Below the pieces are notes generated by a model. The model was not told where the DNA came from and did not search any database. It was given only the letters and a program-made list of their open reading frames with translations. Below, in pieces: positions 9,021 to 18,014 of a stretch of DNA of 64,000 nt. The DNA lies in contig NZ_QGMY01000016.1 in NCBI RefSeq assembly GCF_003173355.1, forward strand, positions 1 through 64,000, written 5' to 3'. The DNA comes from Methanospirillum lacunae (GTDB taxonomy: Archaea > Halobacteriota > Methanomicrobia > Methanomicrobiales > Methanospirillaceae). Position 1 is the first letter of the stretch; every line of letters starts with the position of its first letter. Made by a program: the position numbers and the translations under genes.

Positions 9021-10436
9021 TCAGTGGTGAAAGAGGTTTGTCTGAAAGTCACGATCTACAATTGTGATACACCGGTTATCACAAACCTCATTGGTGATCT
9101 CTACCGGATAACAGCCGGTGAGACACCCAAGACAAAGATCTTCCTGTGGGATCCCGATTGCCTCCACAAGAGCAGAAACTGAAAGATAGTGGAGTGATGT
9201 TGCGGTGATGCTTTTACGAACTTCTTCAACATCCTTGTCACTGCCGATAAGTTCAGTACGGGTAGGCATGTCAACCCCCAGGTAGCACGGAGCCTTGATG
9301 ATGGGTGAGCCAATCCTCATATGAATCTCCTGTGCCCCTGCATCCCTCATCGTTTCAATAATTCTCCGGGAAGTTGTTCCACGAACAATTGAATCATCAA
9401 CCAGAACCACCGAGCGGTTATTCAGATGATCAGGGATCGGATTGAGTTTGATCCTCACAGCCTGCTCACGCTTTTTCTGGGTTGGCATGATAAATGTCCG
9501 GCCCATATACCGGTTCTTGATCAGACACTCCTTAAACGGAATGCCGGATTGCTCAGAGAAACCTACAGCATACGCTGTACCGGAGTCAGGAACCGGACAG
9601 ACAACATCGGCTTTCACTGGTTCATCATCAGATATCTGGGCACCTATCTTTCTGCGCACATCATACACAAGCGAGCCGTCAAGACGGGAGTCTGCTCTTG
9701 CAAAATAGATGTACTCAAAGACACAGTGTCCACGGTGTCGTGCCTCGGCTATCTGCTTAGATCTGACACCATCCTGATTGATGTGAATCATTTCACCAGG
9801 ATATACATCGCGCTCAAGTGTTCCTGCCAGTGCGTCTATTGCTACACTCTCTGAACAGATGATGTATGAATCACCAGCCTTGCCAAAGCATAGCGGACGA
9901 ATACCATGGGGATCACGAAACGCATAGAGATCTCCATCATACATCATCACAACCGAGTATGAGCCCTTAAGACACTCCATGCACTTGCGAACAGCGTCTT
10001 CAATAGTGCCGCCTTTCCTGATCTCTTCGGTTATGATCTTAGAGATGATCTCAGTATCAGAGGTAGACCAGAATATCTGCCCCTTATCCTCGAATTTTGT
10101 CCGAAGATCACGATAGTTGACCAGGTTGCCATTGTGGGCTATTGCAATCACATGTCCGCGGAAACTGAAAAGAAACGGCTGAATATTCTCTGGCCGGTTC
10201 TCTCCGGTTGTCGGATACCGGACATGGCCAATACCTACCGAACCGGATAGCGAACTGAGTGTAGCCTCTGAAAAGACTTCTGATACAAGGCCATTGCCTT
10301 TGAACTTACACAGTCCGCTTCCGTTAAAAGTGGCAATCCCGGCACTTTCCTGACCGCGATGCTGAAGCGCGTACAGCGCATAATAAAGAGAAAAGGAGAC
10401 GTCGGCACAATTACTGATGCCAACGATACCGCACAT
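9021..10436 (-). CDS. purF: Amidophosphoribosyltransferase
   Basis: A 471-residue glutamine amidotransferase that makes phosphoribosylamine from PRPP, the committed step of purine synthesis. It begins MCGIVGIS, so Cys2 is exposed as the nucleophile after Met removal and there is no long propeptide. The N-terminal Ntn glutaminase covers about 1-230. The PRPP-binding loop VVLVDDSIVRGTTSRR follows around residue 340. The C-terminal cysteine cluster CLGCLTGC suggests the iron-sulfur form of the enzyme. The start lies two bases after the L37e stop, so purF is co-transcribed with ribosomal and RNA-binding genes. Confidence 0.96.
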   Translation of the reverse strand: MCGIVGISNCADVSFSLYYALYALQHRGQESAGIATFNGSGLCKFKGNGLVSEVFSEATLSSLSGSVGIGHVRYPTTGENRPENIQPFLFSFRGHVIAIAHNGNLVNYRDLRTKFEDKGQIFWSTSDTEIISKIITEEIRKGGTIEDAVRKCMECLKGSYSVVMMYDGDLYAFRDPHGIRPLCFGKAGDSYIICSESVAIDALAGTLERDVYPGEMIHINQDGVRSKQIAEARHRGHCVFEYIYFARADSRLDGSLVYDVRRKIGAQISDDEPVKADVVCPVPDSGTAYAVGFSEQSGIPFKECLIKNRYMGRTFIMPTQKKREQAVRIKLNPIPDHLNNRSVVLVDDSIVRGTTSRRIIETMRDAGAQEIHMRIGSPIIKAPCYLGVDMPTRTELIGSDKDVEEVRKSITATSLHYLSVSALVEAIGIPQEDLCLGCLTGCYPVEITNEVCDNRCITIVDRDFQTNLFHH

Positions 10437-10438
10437 GA

Positions 10439-10621
10439 TTAATGAGTTGCTTCTTTTGGACGCTTGTTAATCCAGCGGTATCCACGAAGTCTTGGGCTTC
10501 GTCCAAATCCACATGAAGAACAGATCTTGTGTCTCTTGTGGTAGGACATCTTTCCACACCGCCGGCAGGTGATGTGGGTCTGCGTCTGACGCTTTCCGCG
10601 TGATGGTGTTCCTTTTGACAT
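10439..10621 (-). CDS. rpl37e: Ribosomal protein L37e
   Basis: A 60-residue basic zinc-ribbon protein of the large ribosomal subunit. The zinc site is formed by CRRCG at residues 19-22 and CSSCG at 34-37. The N-terminus, [15 protein letters not shown], is characteristic of the family. It lies 14 bases after the LSm gene and 2 bases before purF. The LSm-L37e pair is conserved in archaea and is shared with eukaryotes; bacteria lack L37e. Confidence 0.96.
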   Translation of the reverse strand: MSKGTPSRGKRQTQTHITCRRCGKMSYHKRHKICSSCGFGRSPRLRGYRWINKRPKEATH

Positions 10622-10635
10622 AGACTCGTTACCTC

Positions 10636-10863
10636 TTATTGAACTGACGGGGAGATGTAGATGACATTATCGCCGCGGATAATCAGGGTGCCGATACTTG
10701 CAGGCTGCCCGTTTATCTCCTCCTCTGCCTTATCGAGGACGAGGTTCATGTGGACATCATATCCCTGCAGGACGCCCCGGATTTCACGTCCGCCTTTCAG
10801 AGATACCAGTACCGGTTGCCGGTTGAGGACCTGATCTAAAATATCCATAGGTCTTTTGGTCAT
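10636..10863 (-). CDS. LSm (Sm-like archaeal) RNA-binding protein
   Basis: A 75-residue Sm-fold protein expected to form a heptameric ring that binds U-rich RNA. The Sm1 motif covers the [24 protein letters not shown] stretch in two segments, and Sm2 is the [11 protein letters not shown] segment. It is the first gene of a minus-strand operon with L37e and purF and is preceded by a TATA-like box at 10914-10921. The 140-base divergent region to the PUA gene holds promoters for both directions. Confidence 0.95.
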   Translation of the reverse strand: MTKRPMDILDQVLNRQPVLVSLKGGREIRGVLQGYDVHMNLVLDKAEEEINGQPASIGTLIIRGDNVIYISPSVQ

Positions 10864-10911
10864 ATTACTACCCTGTGTAACTCGAGATGAGTGAATAGAT
10901 TGAGAGCGGAC

Positions 10912-10930
10912 GGTACTTAAACGTTTTCCG
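10912..10930 (-). promoter_or_regulatory. Candidate promoter of the LSm-L37e-purF operon
   Basis: On the minus strand GGAAAACG followed by TTTAAGTA (10921-10914) resembles a BRE plus TATA box. The spacing predicts a transcription start near 10890, giving a leader of about 28 bases ahead of the LSm ATG at 10863. Confidence 0.4.
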
Positions 10931-10967
10931 AATCCACTCTCCGGGTTTCATGCCCGTTATCTACAGA

Positions 10968-10976
10968 CATATATGG
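10968..10976 (+). promoter_or_regulatory. TATA box of the PUA-SepF-ZPR1 operon
   Basis: CATATATGG lies 29-37 bases ahead of the ATG at 11005. With usual archaeal spacing, transcription would start within a few bases of the start codon, giving a nearly leaderless mRNA. Confidence 0.45.
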
Positions 10977-11004
10977 GTTTGATCATCAAAATGATACCTG
11001 ATAT

Positions 11005-11502
11005 ATGGGGAAAATAATTGCAAAACGGCGCCATCCGATCAGGAAGTCACAGGTCGCTGAACTCATCGGATCTCTAAAAGAGGAGATAGGGGCATCTGCT
11101 GAACTCTTTACTGCTAAAACCATCGAGGTGCTTGAGACAGGTACGCAGCTCCATATTTATCTCGTGGATAAAGAACCGCTGCTTCTTGAGAAAGACGGTG
11201 TTCTCTTTCCAAGTCTCAAGGGCGCACTTGCAAGACCCTTTCCACAGCGACGCATCGTAGTTGACATGGGTGCAGTTTCATTTGTCATTAACGGTGCAGA
11301 CATCATGCGCCCGGGAGTCAAATCAGTGAGCCCTGATGTGAAAGCAGGAAGACCTGTTCAGATAGTTGACGAACGTCATGGAAAACCGCTGGCCCTTGGA
11401 ATTGCCCTCTTCGATGCTGAAGACCTCATGGCACAGGAGAAAGGCAAGGTAATCAAAACATTCCATCATGTCGGTGATGAGATCTGGACCGTTGAACTCT
11501 GA
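11005..11502 (+). CDS. PUA-domain RNA-binding protein (MCT-1/Tma20-like)
   Basis: A 165-residue protein with an N-terminal pre-PUA region and a C-terminal PUA domain at about 80-155 (RIVVDMGAVSFVINGADIMRPG then the GRPVQIVDE strand). PUA folds bind structured RNA such as tRNA or rRNA. The layout matches archaeal homologues of the eukaryotic translation factors MCT-1/Tma20. It heads a short operon with sepF (71-base gap) and the ZPR1 gene. It may act in translation re-initiation or ribosome recycling; that role is known for the eukaryotic family and is only inferred here. Confidence 0.8.
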   Translation: MGKIIAKRRHPIRKSQVAELIGSLKEEIGASAELFTAKTIEVLETGTQLHIYLVDKEPLLLEKDGVLFPSLKGALARPFPQRRIVVDMGAVSFVINGADIMRPGVKSVSPDVKAGRPVQIVDERHGKPLALGIALFDAEDLMAQEKGKVIKTFHHVGDEIWTVEL

Positions 11503-11573
11503 TACAGGAAATTCGGCGGAAAATACCACGGAAACCAGCATCTTTAATATTGAGCACACAAAAAGGTTTTGTT

Positions 11574-11933
11574 ATGGGACTTCGTGACCTTATCTTCAGG
11601 CCCAAAGATAACAGTGATCCTGACCAGTATAAAGAACTCCCCCTGAAGGATTACGAGGGTGAGAATCCTGCACTGCTTGTAAAAGTGGCGACTGTCACCA
11701 GCCTGCGGGAAAGCCAGATAGTAAAGGATCAGATCTATGATGGTGACATTGTTATAGTCGATATCAACCGGCTCAAGATGGACAAGATCAATTACGAGCG
11801 GGTGATGAAGGACTTTTATCAGGTTGCGCGTGACGTTGACGGAGATATCGTAGGTCTTGGGGACCAGCAGTATGTAATCATCACCCCCCGCAATGTCAAG
11901 ATATCACGCGACCGGATCGGTGGCGGTGCCTGA
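11574..11933 (+). CDS. sepF: Cell division protein SepF
   Basis: A 119-residue cytoplasmic protein of the SepF family (formerly DUF552). It anchors FtsZ to the membrane in archaea that divide with FtsZ. The ATG at 11574 is chosen because MGLRDLIF forms the short amphipathic membrane-binding N-terminus; the longer frame from 11550 would bury it. A flexible linker (about 12-35) is followed by the alpha/beta core, with conserved DGDIVIVDINRL and a glycine-rich end. Its stop abuts the GTG start of the ZPR1 gene. Confidence 0.9.
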   Translation: MGLRDLIFRPKDNSDPDQYKELPLKDYEGENPALLVKVATVTSLRESQIVKDQIYDGDIVIVDINRLKMDKINYERVMKDFYQVARDVDGDIVGLGDQQYVIITPRNVKISRDRIGGGA

Positions 11934-12464
11934 GTGCGTCAGGAGGTCAGGGGAACCTGCCCGGCCTGTGGTGAAGAGGTCGAATATCTCTATGAGACCG
12001 AAAATATACCCTATTTCTCCGAGATCCTGATCATCACATGCTCCTGTCCACTCTGTGGGTACAGATTTTCTGATGTCCAGTCTCTGACTTCCCGCGAGCC
12101 TGTCCGGATAGAATTCCCTGTCACATCAGAAGAGGATCTGATGGTCAGGGTCGTCAGAAGTACACAGGGGGAGATCCAGATACCAGAACTTGGAGTTGAG
12201 ATCACACCAGGTCCTGCATGTGAGGGTTTTGTCTCCAATGTAGAGGGTATCCTCATGCGAATAGACAAAGTTCTTGACAGTGCGATCATCGATGGCGATG
12301 ATGAACAACGGAGGAACGCGATGGATCTCAAGGAGAAGATTGCACTGGTAAAAACCGGATCATTTCGAATAACCCTGATCATCATTGATCCAATGGGTAA
12401 CTCTGTGATAGATTCAGATCGCGCGAAAAAAGAGTCCTATGAAATCTGTACCGATTCGCTCTGA
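11934..12464 (+). CDS. ZPR1-type zinc-finger protein
   Basis: A 176-residue protein with a single ZPR1 module: a zinc finger at about residues 8-45 (CPAC near the start, CPLC after about 28 residues) followed by the ZPR1 beta domain (EFPVTSEEDLMVRVVRS). Eukaryotic ZPR1 has two such modules and binds or chaperones elongation factor eEF1A; archaeal forms have one. The GTG start at 11934 follows directly on the sepF TGA with no gap, so translation is probably coupled. The final residues approach the convergent purM stop within 8 bases. Confidence 0.85.
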   Translation: MRQEVRGTCPACGEEVEYLYETENIPYFSEILIITCSCPLCGYRFSDVQSLTSREPVRIEFPVTSEEDLMVRVVRSTQGEIQIPELGVEITPGPACEGFVSNVEGILMRIDKVLDSAIIDGDDEQRRNAMDLKEKIALVKTGSFRITLIIIDPMGNSVIDSDRAKKESYEICTDSL

Positions 12465-12472
12465 ATGAAGGG

Positions 12473-13474
12473 CTATCGGATCTCTTTTCCTTTCAGCAAT
12501 ACACCGGGCTTCTCGGTAACCCTACCGACAATTTTTGCATCCGGGAAGATAGAACTGACTGCTGTTACACCTGATTCAGGTACAATGCAGACGTATCCCA
12601 TTCCCATGTTAAAGGTGCGGTACATCTCACTGTCAGAAATTTTTCCTTTTTCCTGTATCCAGCGATAGATCTCCTGGGGTTCGAGTGGTGTATCGATCGA
12701 GAACCCGAACCCGGAGAGCCGGGTAAGATTGAGAAGACCGCCACCGGTTATGTGGCACATACCATGAACTTGAGTTATAGCAGTGAGTTTCAGAACTTCA
12801 GCATAGATTCGTGTTGGAGTAAGCAGGATCTCTCCGATTGCCCTGCCATCACTGAGTCGTTCATCGTATGAACCATACTCGGTAACCATCCTCCTGGCAA
12901 GAGTCAGGCCGTTGCTATGGATACCAGACGAAGGGATGCCAACAATGAGGTCTCCAGGGGCAACTTTCTCACCGCTTATCACCTTATTCTTCTCCTGAAT
13001 TCCAAGGCAGGCACCGGCAAGGTCTAAACCCTGGACTAATCCCTTCAGAGTGGCGGTCTCGCCCCCGACAATTGAGATATTGGATAGGCGGGCTCCCTCG
13101 TTTAACCCAATTCCAATCTGCTTCATCTGCTCAAGTGAGAGAGCATTTGTTGCAACATAATCGACAAATGCCACCGGTTCCAGATTCATGACATAGAGAT
13201 CGTTGACATTCATCGCGATGCAGTCTATCCCTACAGTTGACCAGTCTTTCAGTTCATCGGCGATGAGCATCTTGGTGCCGACCCCGTCAACTGCAAGTGC
13301 AAGGACATGGGAGCCAAAATTTACAAACCCGGCAAAATGACCGATGTCTGAAGCCATCTGGTATTCGCCCTTTCGTTTGAAAGTCAACTGGGAGACCAGC
13401 GCCTTCACAGCCTGGGCCTCAAGGTCAATATCAACCCCGGCTTCCCGGTATGCATCCTTGTTGTTGTCTGTCAT
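12473..13474 (-). CDS. purM: Phosphoribosylformylglycinamidine cyclo-ligase (AIR synthetase)
   Basis: A 333-residue ATP-dependent enzyme that closes the imidazole ring in purine synthesis. The family signature is GVGTKMLIAD, with conserved GMCHITGGG in the C-terminal domain. The ATG at 13474 is preferred over the GTG at 13480 because a GGAG ribosome-binding site sits five bases upstream. The ATG also overlaps the aspartate kinase stop as TGATGA. This makes purM the second gene of a two-gene minus-strand operon, an unusual pairing of purine and aspartate-family synthesis. Confidence 0.95.
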   Translation of the reverse strand: MTDNNKDAYREAGVDIDLEAQAVKALVSQLTFKRKGEYQMASDIGHFAGFVNFGSHVLALAVDGVGTKMLIADELKDWSTVGIDCIAMNVNDLYVMNLEPVAFVDYVATNALSLEQMKQIGIGLNEGARLSNISIVGGETATLKGLVQGLDLAGACLGIQEKNKVISGEKVAPGDLIVGIPSSGIHSNGLTLARRMVTEYGSYDERLSDGRAIGEILLTPTRIYAEVLKLTAITQVHGMCHITGGGLLNLTRLSGFGFSIDTPLEPQEIYRWIQEKGKISDSEMYRTFNMGMGYVCIVPESGVTAVSSIFPDAKIVGRVTEKPGVLLKGKEIR

Positions 13475-14877
13475 CAGCACTCCTCACACTTGGTAGAGAG
13501 TTCAAACTCTTCATGGAGGACCATCACTGCTCTGGGTCCGTCCTCCTGTTTTACCACAAACGAGATATTCACTTCAGAAGAGCCCTGCGAGATCATCATG
13601 GCATTGATCCCGGCTTTTCCAAGAGCTGAAAATGTTCGTCCTGCTGTCCCAGCCATACCAGCCATACCTGAACCAACAACTGCTACCGCACATACATCTT
13701 CGTTTGCAGTGATCTCTCTGAAGACACATCGCTCTTTCAGCGGTTGCAGGGCATCCTTGGCTGTCTGAACTTGCTTTTCTTCGATGATCAGTGAGATATT
13801 CGCTTCCGAAGAACCTTGGGAGATCATCATCACGTTGATCTGATTCTCTGCAAGGATAGAGAAGATATGCTTGGCCACTCCTGGTCTTCCGATCATCTGG
13901 GCGCCTGTGATGGTGATGGCTGCCACTTTGTCAATGAAGGTAATGGCCTTTACCACTCTCGTCTCACGACGCTCACCTTTCTCAATGCAGGTACCCGGGT
14001 ATGAAGGATTGAAGGTATTCTTCACCCATACAGGGATATTCTTCTGCATTGCCGGTTCGATCGAACGTGAGTGCATAACCTTGGCCCCAAAGTAGGAGAG
14101 TTCCATAACCTCGATATAAGAGATCCGGGGAATTACACGCGCATCTTTCACCAGTCTGGGATCAGTGGTCATGATTCCATCCACATCTGTCCAGATCCAG
14201 ATCTCATCGACCATGAGTGCAGCACCGAGAATCGCAGCTGTATAGTCTGAACCACTTCGCCCAAGAGTCGTTACAACACCCTTCTCAGTACAGCCCATAA
14301 ATCCCATAACCACCGGGACAGAGGTTGTTATGAGAGGGTCAAGACGTGAGCGGATCCGTGCTTCTCCTGCTGGGAGCGCAATAGCATCACCGTGGTTGCC
14401 AGTTGTGAGAATACCAGCCTCACATCCATCCAAAGCCAGAGATGAAATCCCCCGTTGCCTGAGTGCTGCACTAATTATTGGTGCATTCAGCCGCTCCCCA
14501 AATGAGATCACATAGTCGCGTGACCGGGGGGTGAGTTCCCGCAGATGAAAAACAGCATGGAGAAAATCATGGAGGTTGTTAATCGCCCTGATAATAACCT
14601 CACTTGTTTCTGAATAATAATCAGGAGCGACCGCTTGAAGAGTGGTCAGGTGAGTGGATGTCAGATAATCGACCAGGACATTCACTGCCGATGTATCACG
14701 GGAGCTGACCATCTGCTCTGCAGTCTCGATGATCCGATCAGTCACACCGCGCTGTGCCGAGACCACAACCACCATCTGATCACCTTTTGCCAGATGGCTG
14801 GTGATGATATCCATGGTCTTACCAACAGCATCAGCATTCTGGACAGAGGTCCCCCCAAATTTCATTATGAGCTTCAT
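13474..14877 (-). CDS. lysC: Aspartate kinase
   Basis: A 467-residue enzyme that phosphorylates L-aspartate, opening the route to lysine, threonine and methionine. The amino-acid-kinase domain (about 1-280) starts KFGGTSVQNAD and carries the GRSGSDYTAAI active-site loop. Two C-terminal ACT domains (about 305-380 and 385-460) each show the VNISF/ANISL strand after a SQGSSE turn, as in feedback-inhibited aspartate kinases. It overlaps purM by four bases and is divergent from tfrA. Confidence 0.95.
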   Translation of the reverse strand: MKLIMKFGGTSVQNADAVGKTMDIITSHLAKGDQMVVVVSAQRGVTDRIIETAEQMVSSRDTSAVNVLVDYLTSTHLTTLQAVAPDYYSETSEVIIRAINNLHDFLHAVFHLRELTPRSRDYVISFGERLNAPIISAALRQRGISSLALDGCEAGILTTGNHGDAIALPAGEARIRSRLDPLITTSVPVVMGFMGCTEKGVVTTLGRSGSDYTAAILGAALMVDEIWIWTDVDGIMTTDPRLVKDARVIPRISYIEVMELSYFGAKVMHSRSIEPAMQKNIPVWVKNTFNPSYPGTCIEKGERRETRVVKAITFIDKVAAITITGAQMIGRPGVAKHIFSILAENQINVMMISQGSSEANISLIIEEKQVQTAKDALQPLKERCVFREITANEDVCAVAVVGSGMAGMAGTAGRTFSALGKAGINAMMISQGSSEVNISFVVKQEDGPRAVMVLHEEFELSTKCEEC

Positions 14878-14921
14878 TCAGCCGCAACTCTCATACTAAG
14901 TACTTTTTATCTCATTTTAGG

Positions 14922-16565
14922 ATGCACCCTACTAATAAGATGAAGGTCAGGGAGATCATCAGTTCGCATGTTCTGGTCATCGGAAGCGGTGGCGCCGGAG
15001 TCAGAGCTGCCATCGAAGCATCGACACATGGAGAGTGTGTTCTGGTCTCAAAGACCATTGCCGGAAAAGGTGGATGCACCATCATGGCAGAGGGTGGGTA
15101 CAACGCCGTTCTAAATTGCGATGACAAAACAGATGATCACTTCGCTGACACCATGAAAGGGGGAGCCTTTCTCAATAACCCAGAACTGGTCAGAACTCTT
15201 GTAACCGAGTCACCAGAGAGAATCCGGGATCTCCTCTCCTGGGGAGCAGTTTTTGATGTTACAGGTGAATGTTCCCTGGCTCAACGTCCTTTTGGAGGAC
15301 AATGTTTTCCTCGAACCTGTTTTGCAGGTGACCGCACCGGCCATGAGATGATGATCACCCTGATGGATCGCCTGGCAGCCACCGAGGTGAGGATCTGCCA
15401 TGAGGTGACAATCATTTCCCTGCTCTGCGAAGGTGGGCGGGTTATAGGAGCTGCCGGTCTAGACAGAAACGGAGAGCTCATTGAGTTTCTTGCCGATGCA
15501 GTAGTCCTTGCCACAGGTGGTGGAACCCGAGTGTATGATATTTCCACCAACTCAACAAGCGGGACCGGTGATGGATATGCAATGGGATTTCGTGCAGGTG
15601 CAGAACTCATCGACATGGAACAGGTTCAGTTCCATCCAACCGGTGCCGTATATCCCTGGGACGCACGGGGCCGTCTTGTGACAGAGGCAGTCAGAGGAGA
15701 GGGAGGAGTCCTTAAAAACGCGCTCGGTGAGCGGTTTATGACCCGGTACGATCCCCAGAGGATGGAACTCTCAACCCGTGATGTTGTGGCCCGGGCTGCA
15801 GCTACAGAGATCAGGGAAGGACGTGGAACACCACATGGTGGTGTCTGGCTTGATATCTCACATCGCTCTCCTGAAGATATAGAAACCAGGCTTCCAACTA
15901 TGCTTGAACAGTTCCTGATGTTCGGCGTTGATATTCGGAAAGAACCGATGGAAGTCGCACCAACTGCACATCATATCATGGGAGGTCTGCGCATTGATCG
16001 CGAATGCAGAACAACAGTTCCCGGTCTGTTTGCCTGTGGTGAGGTTGCAGGAGGTGTTCATGGTGCAAACAGGCTTGGTGGAAACGCCCTTGCAGAGACA
16101 CAGGTGTTTGGAAGAAGGGCCGGTGACTCAGCTGGCAAAGAGCCGGTTCGCGAGAAGAACCTGAACGATTCTGCAATCCAACTGGTGATCAGAGATCTCA
16201 AGGAATTTTCTGAGGGACAGACTCCTGCTCGTGAGATACGGACACGACTTCAGGAAGCGATGTGGAACGGGGCTGGAATATTCAGAAACAAGGGTGCGCT
16301 TCAACATACCTTAAACGAGATAGACTCGCTTGATCAGGTCAGGATGAAAGCCACAATTCCGGAAGAGTATGCAGAGTGCTGTATTGTGAAAAACATGCTG
16401 ACTACCGCACGACTTATCGTGCGTTCTGCCCTGACCAGAGAAGAATCCCGGGGTGCCCATGTCAGGACTGACATAACCCAGGATTGGGATAACGCATCCT
16501 CCCCATTTGGTCACACTCATATCAGTCAGAAAGATGTTTCGATAGAACACAGGGAGGGAGCATGA
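14922..16565 (+). CDS. tfrA: Fumarate reductase (CoM/CoB) subunit A
   Basis: A 547-residue flavoprotein of the succinate dehydrogenase/fumarate reductase family. The FAD-binding GxGxxG is VIGSGGAGVRAA at about 22-33, and the active-site region HHIMGGL lies near residue 350. In methanogens this subunit reduces fumarate with electrons from coenzymes M and B, yielding succinate for the incomplete reductive citric-acid route and heterodisulfide. No membrane segment is seen, consistent with the soluble enzyme. It overlaps tfrB by four bases (ATGA). A second Met at residue 7 is an alternative start; neither has a strong ribosome-binding site. Confidence 0.9.
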   Translation: MHPTNKMKVREIISSHVLVIGSGGAGVRAAIEASTHGECVLVSKTIAGKGGCTIMAEGGYNAVLNCDDKTDDHFADTMKGGAFLNNPELVRTLVTESPERIRDLLSWGAVFDVTGECSLAQRPFGGQCFPRTCFAGDRTGHEMMITLMDRLAATEVRICHEVTIISLLCEGGRVIGAAGLDRNGELIEFLADAVVLATGGGTRVYDISTNSTSGTGDGYAMGFRAGAELIDMEQVQFHPTGAVYPWDARGRLVTEAVRGEGGVLKNALGERFMTRYDPQRMELSTRDVVARAAATEIREGRGTPHGGVWLDISHRSPEDIETRLPTMLEQFLMFGVDIRKEPMEVAPTAHHIMGGLRIDRECRTTVPGLFACGEVAGGVHGANRLGGNALAETQVFGRRAGDSAGKEPVREKNLNDSAIQLVIRDLKEFSEGQTPAREIRTRLQEAMWNGAGIFRNKGALQHTLNEIDSLDQVRMKATIPEEYAECCIVKNMLTTARLIVRSALTREESRGAHVRTDITQDWDNASSPFGHTHISQKDVSIEHREGA

Positions 16566-18007
16566 TCCACCTGAAAGTCCAGATTTCACGGTTTAATCCT
16601 CAAGGAGATCTGAAGCCACACACTAAACAATACGCTGTTGATGTGAATGAGGGAGCACGAATACTCAATGTTCTGCAGGCGATCCAGAGTCAGGATCCCA
16701 CCCTGTCATTCAGGTCCAGTTGTCGTGCAGGTCAGTGTGGGAGTTGTGCAGTCAGGGTCAACGGTGAGCCAAAACTTGCCTGCATGGCAGAGGCAACAGA
16801 CAGGATGCTCATCGAACCACTGGATCTTCCTGTAATCAAAGATCTTGTTGTAGAACTTGTCCCGGGTATCAATTCTATTCCACGTATCCACCCATGCGAT
16901 TGCCATGACATCCCTGACCCTGCACAGATTGCCAGACTAAAACCACTGCGGGACTGTATCGAATGCCTCTCATGTGTTTCAGCTTGTCCAGCGATGAAAG
17001 TGACAGACTTCATTGGGCCGACCTCAATGCGTGCACAGATGCGGATCGCTCTTGATCCTCGTGAGACAGAAAGCAGGATCAGGGATGCAATCGCCCAGGG
17101 ACTTTTCACATGCACCAGTTGCCAGAGATGCCGGGTAGTCTGCCCGAAAGAGATCGAGATACCGGGAAAAGCCATCGAAAAACTTCGTGAGATTGCAAAT
17201 CGTGAAGGTCTAACCCTCCCACGGCATCAGGCAGTTGCCGATCTTGTAAAAAGAACAGGGCGGAGCGTTGAGACATCTGATAAAACATTTCTCGATCAGG
17301 TCCCGGATATCATCGAGCCTTTTGGTGAGGTAAAAGGGGAGGTAGGATTTTTTGTCGGTTGTATGTTCAACGGGAGGCTCCCTGAACGTGCACTAGATCT
17401 GCTGGAAGTAATGAAACGTGTCGGTATCAGGGTCATCATTCCAAAGGATCAGATCTGCTGCGGTTCTCCTCTCATACGAACAGGACAAACTTCTTTTCTC
17501 GATGAAATCAAAGAGAAAAATATCCGGGCATTCACGAGCCGTGGGATCACAACAGTAATGACCATGTGTGCCGGGTGTGGTTCAACCCTGAAACATGATT
17601 ATGAGACCCCATTTACTGTCAAAGACGTTACAGAAATATTAACAGAAATAAAAATTCCCCTGCCTGCCCGTCTTGGTGAGATTGTAACCTACCACGATCC
17701 CTGTCACCTCATGAACGGACAGGGAATCAGTGAGCAACCCAGAGAGTTGATCAGAAGAGTCGCAGGATCGTTCGTTGAGATGCCAGCGCAGTGCTGTGGA
17801 TCTGGCGGGGGAGTCAGATCTGGACTGCCTGAAGAGGCTGCAGCGCTAGGAGAACTGCGAAGAAGCGCCATCGAAGCGACAGGTGCTGATTCAGTCATCA
17901 CGATCTGCCCGTTCTGCGAATACCATATTCAGGAACATACTGATAAACCAGTTAAAAATCTGATGACCCTTCTGCTTGAAGGTTACCGGAAAAAAGAGGC
18001 ACAGTAA
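16562..18007 (+). CDS. tfrB: Fumarate reductase (CoM/CoB) subunit B
   Basis: A 481-residue iron-sulfur subunit that fuses two modules. The N-terminal half resembles SdhB: a [2Fe-2S] site CRAGQCGSC with a distal Cys, then two [4Fe-4S] motifs, CIECLSCVSACP and CTSCQRCRVVCP. The C-terminal half carries two CCG domains like those of heterodisulfide reductase HdrB (CCGSP and CCGSGGG), which bind an unusual cluster for disulfide chemistry. This composite layout is diagnostic of the CoM/CoB thiol:fumarate reductase. The methyltransferase gene begins seven bases downstream. Confidence 0.95.
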   Translation: MIHLKVQISRFNPQGDLKPHTKQYAVDVNEGARILNVLQAIQSQDPTLSFRSSCRAGQCGSCAVRVNGEPKLACMAEATDRMLIEPLDLPVIKDLVVELVPGINSIPRIHPCDCHDIPDPAQIARLKPLRDCIECLSCVSACPAMKVTDFIGPTSMRAQMRIALDPRETESRIRDAIAQGLFTCTSCQRCRVVCPKEIEIPGKAIEKLREIANREGLTLPRHQAVADLVKRTGRSVETSDKTFLDQVPDIIEPFGEVKGEVGFFVGCMFNGRLPERALDLLEVMKRVGIRVIIPKDQICCGSPLIRTGQTSFLDEIKEKNIRAFTSRGITTVMTMCAGCGSTLKHDYETPFTVKDVTEILTEIKIPLPARLGEIVTYHDPCHLMNGQGISEQPRELIRRVAGSFVEMPAQCCGSGGGVRSGLPEEAAALGELRRSAIEATGADSVITICPFCEYHIQEHTDKPVKNLMTLLLEGYRKKEAQ

Positions 18008-18014
18008 CATCATA

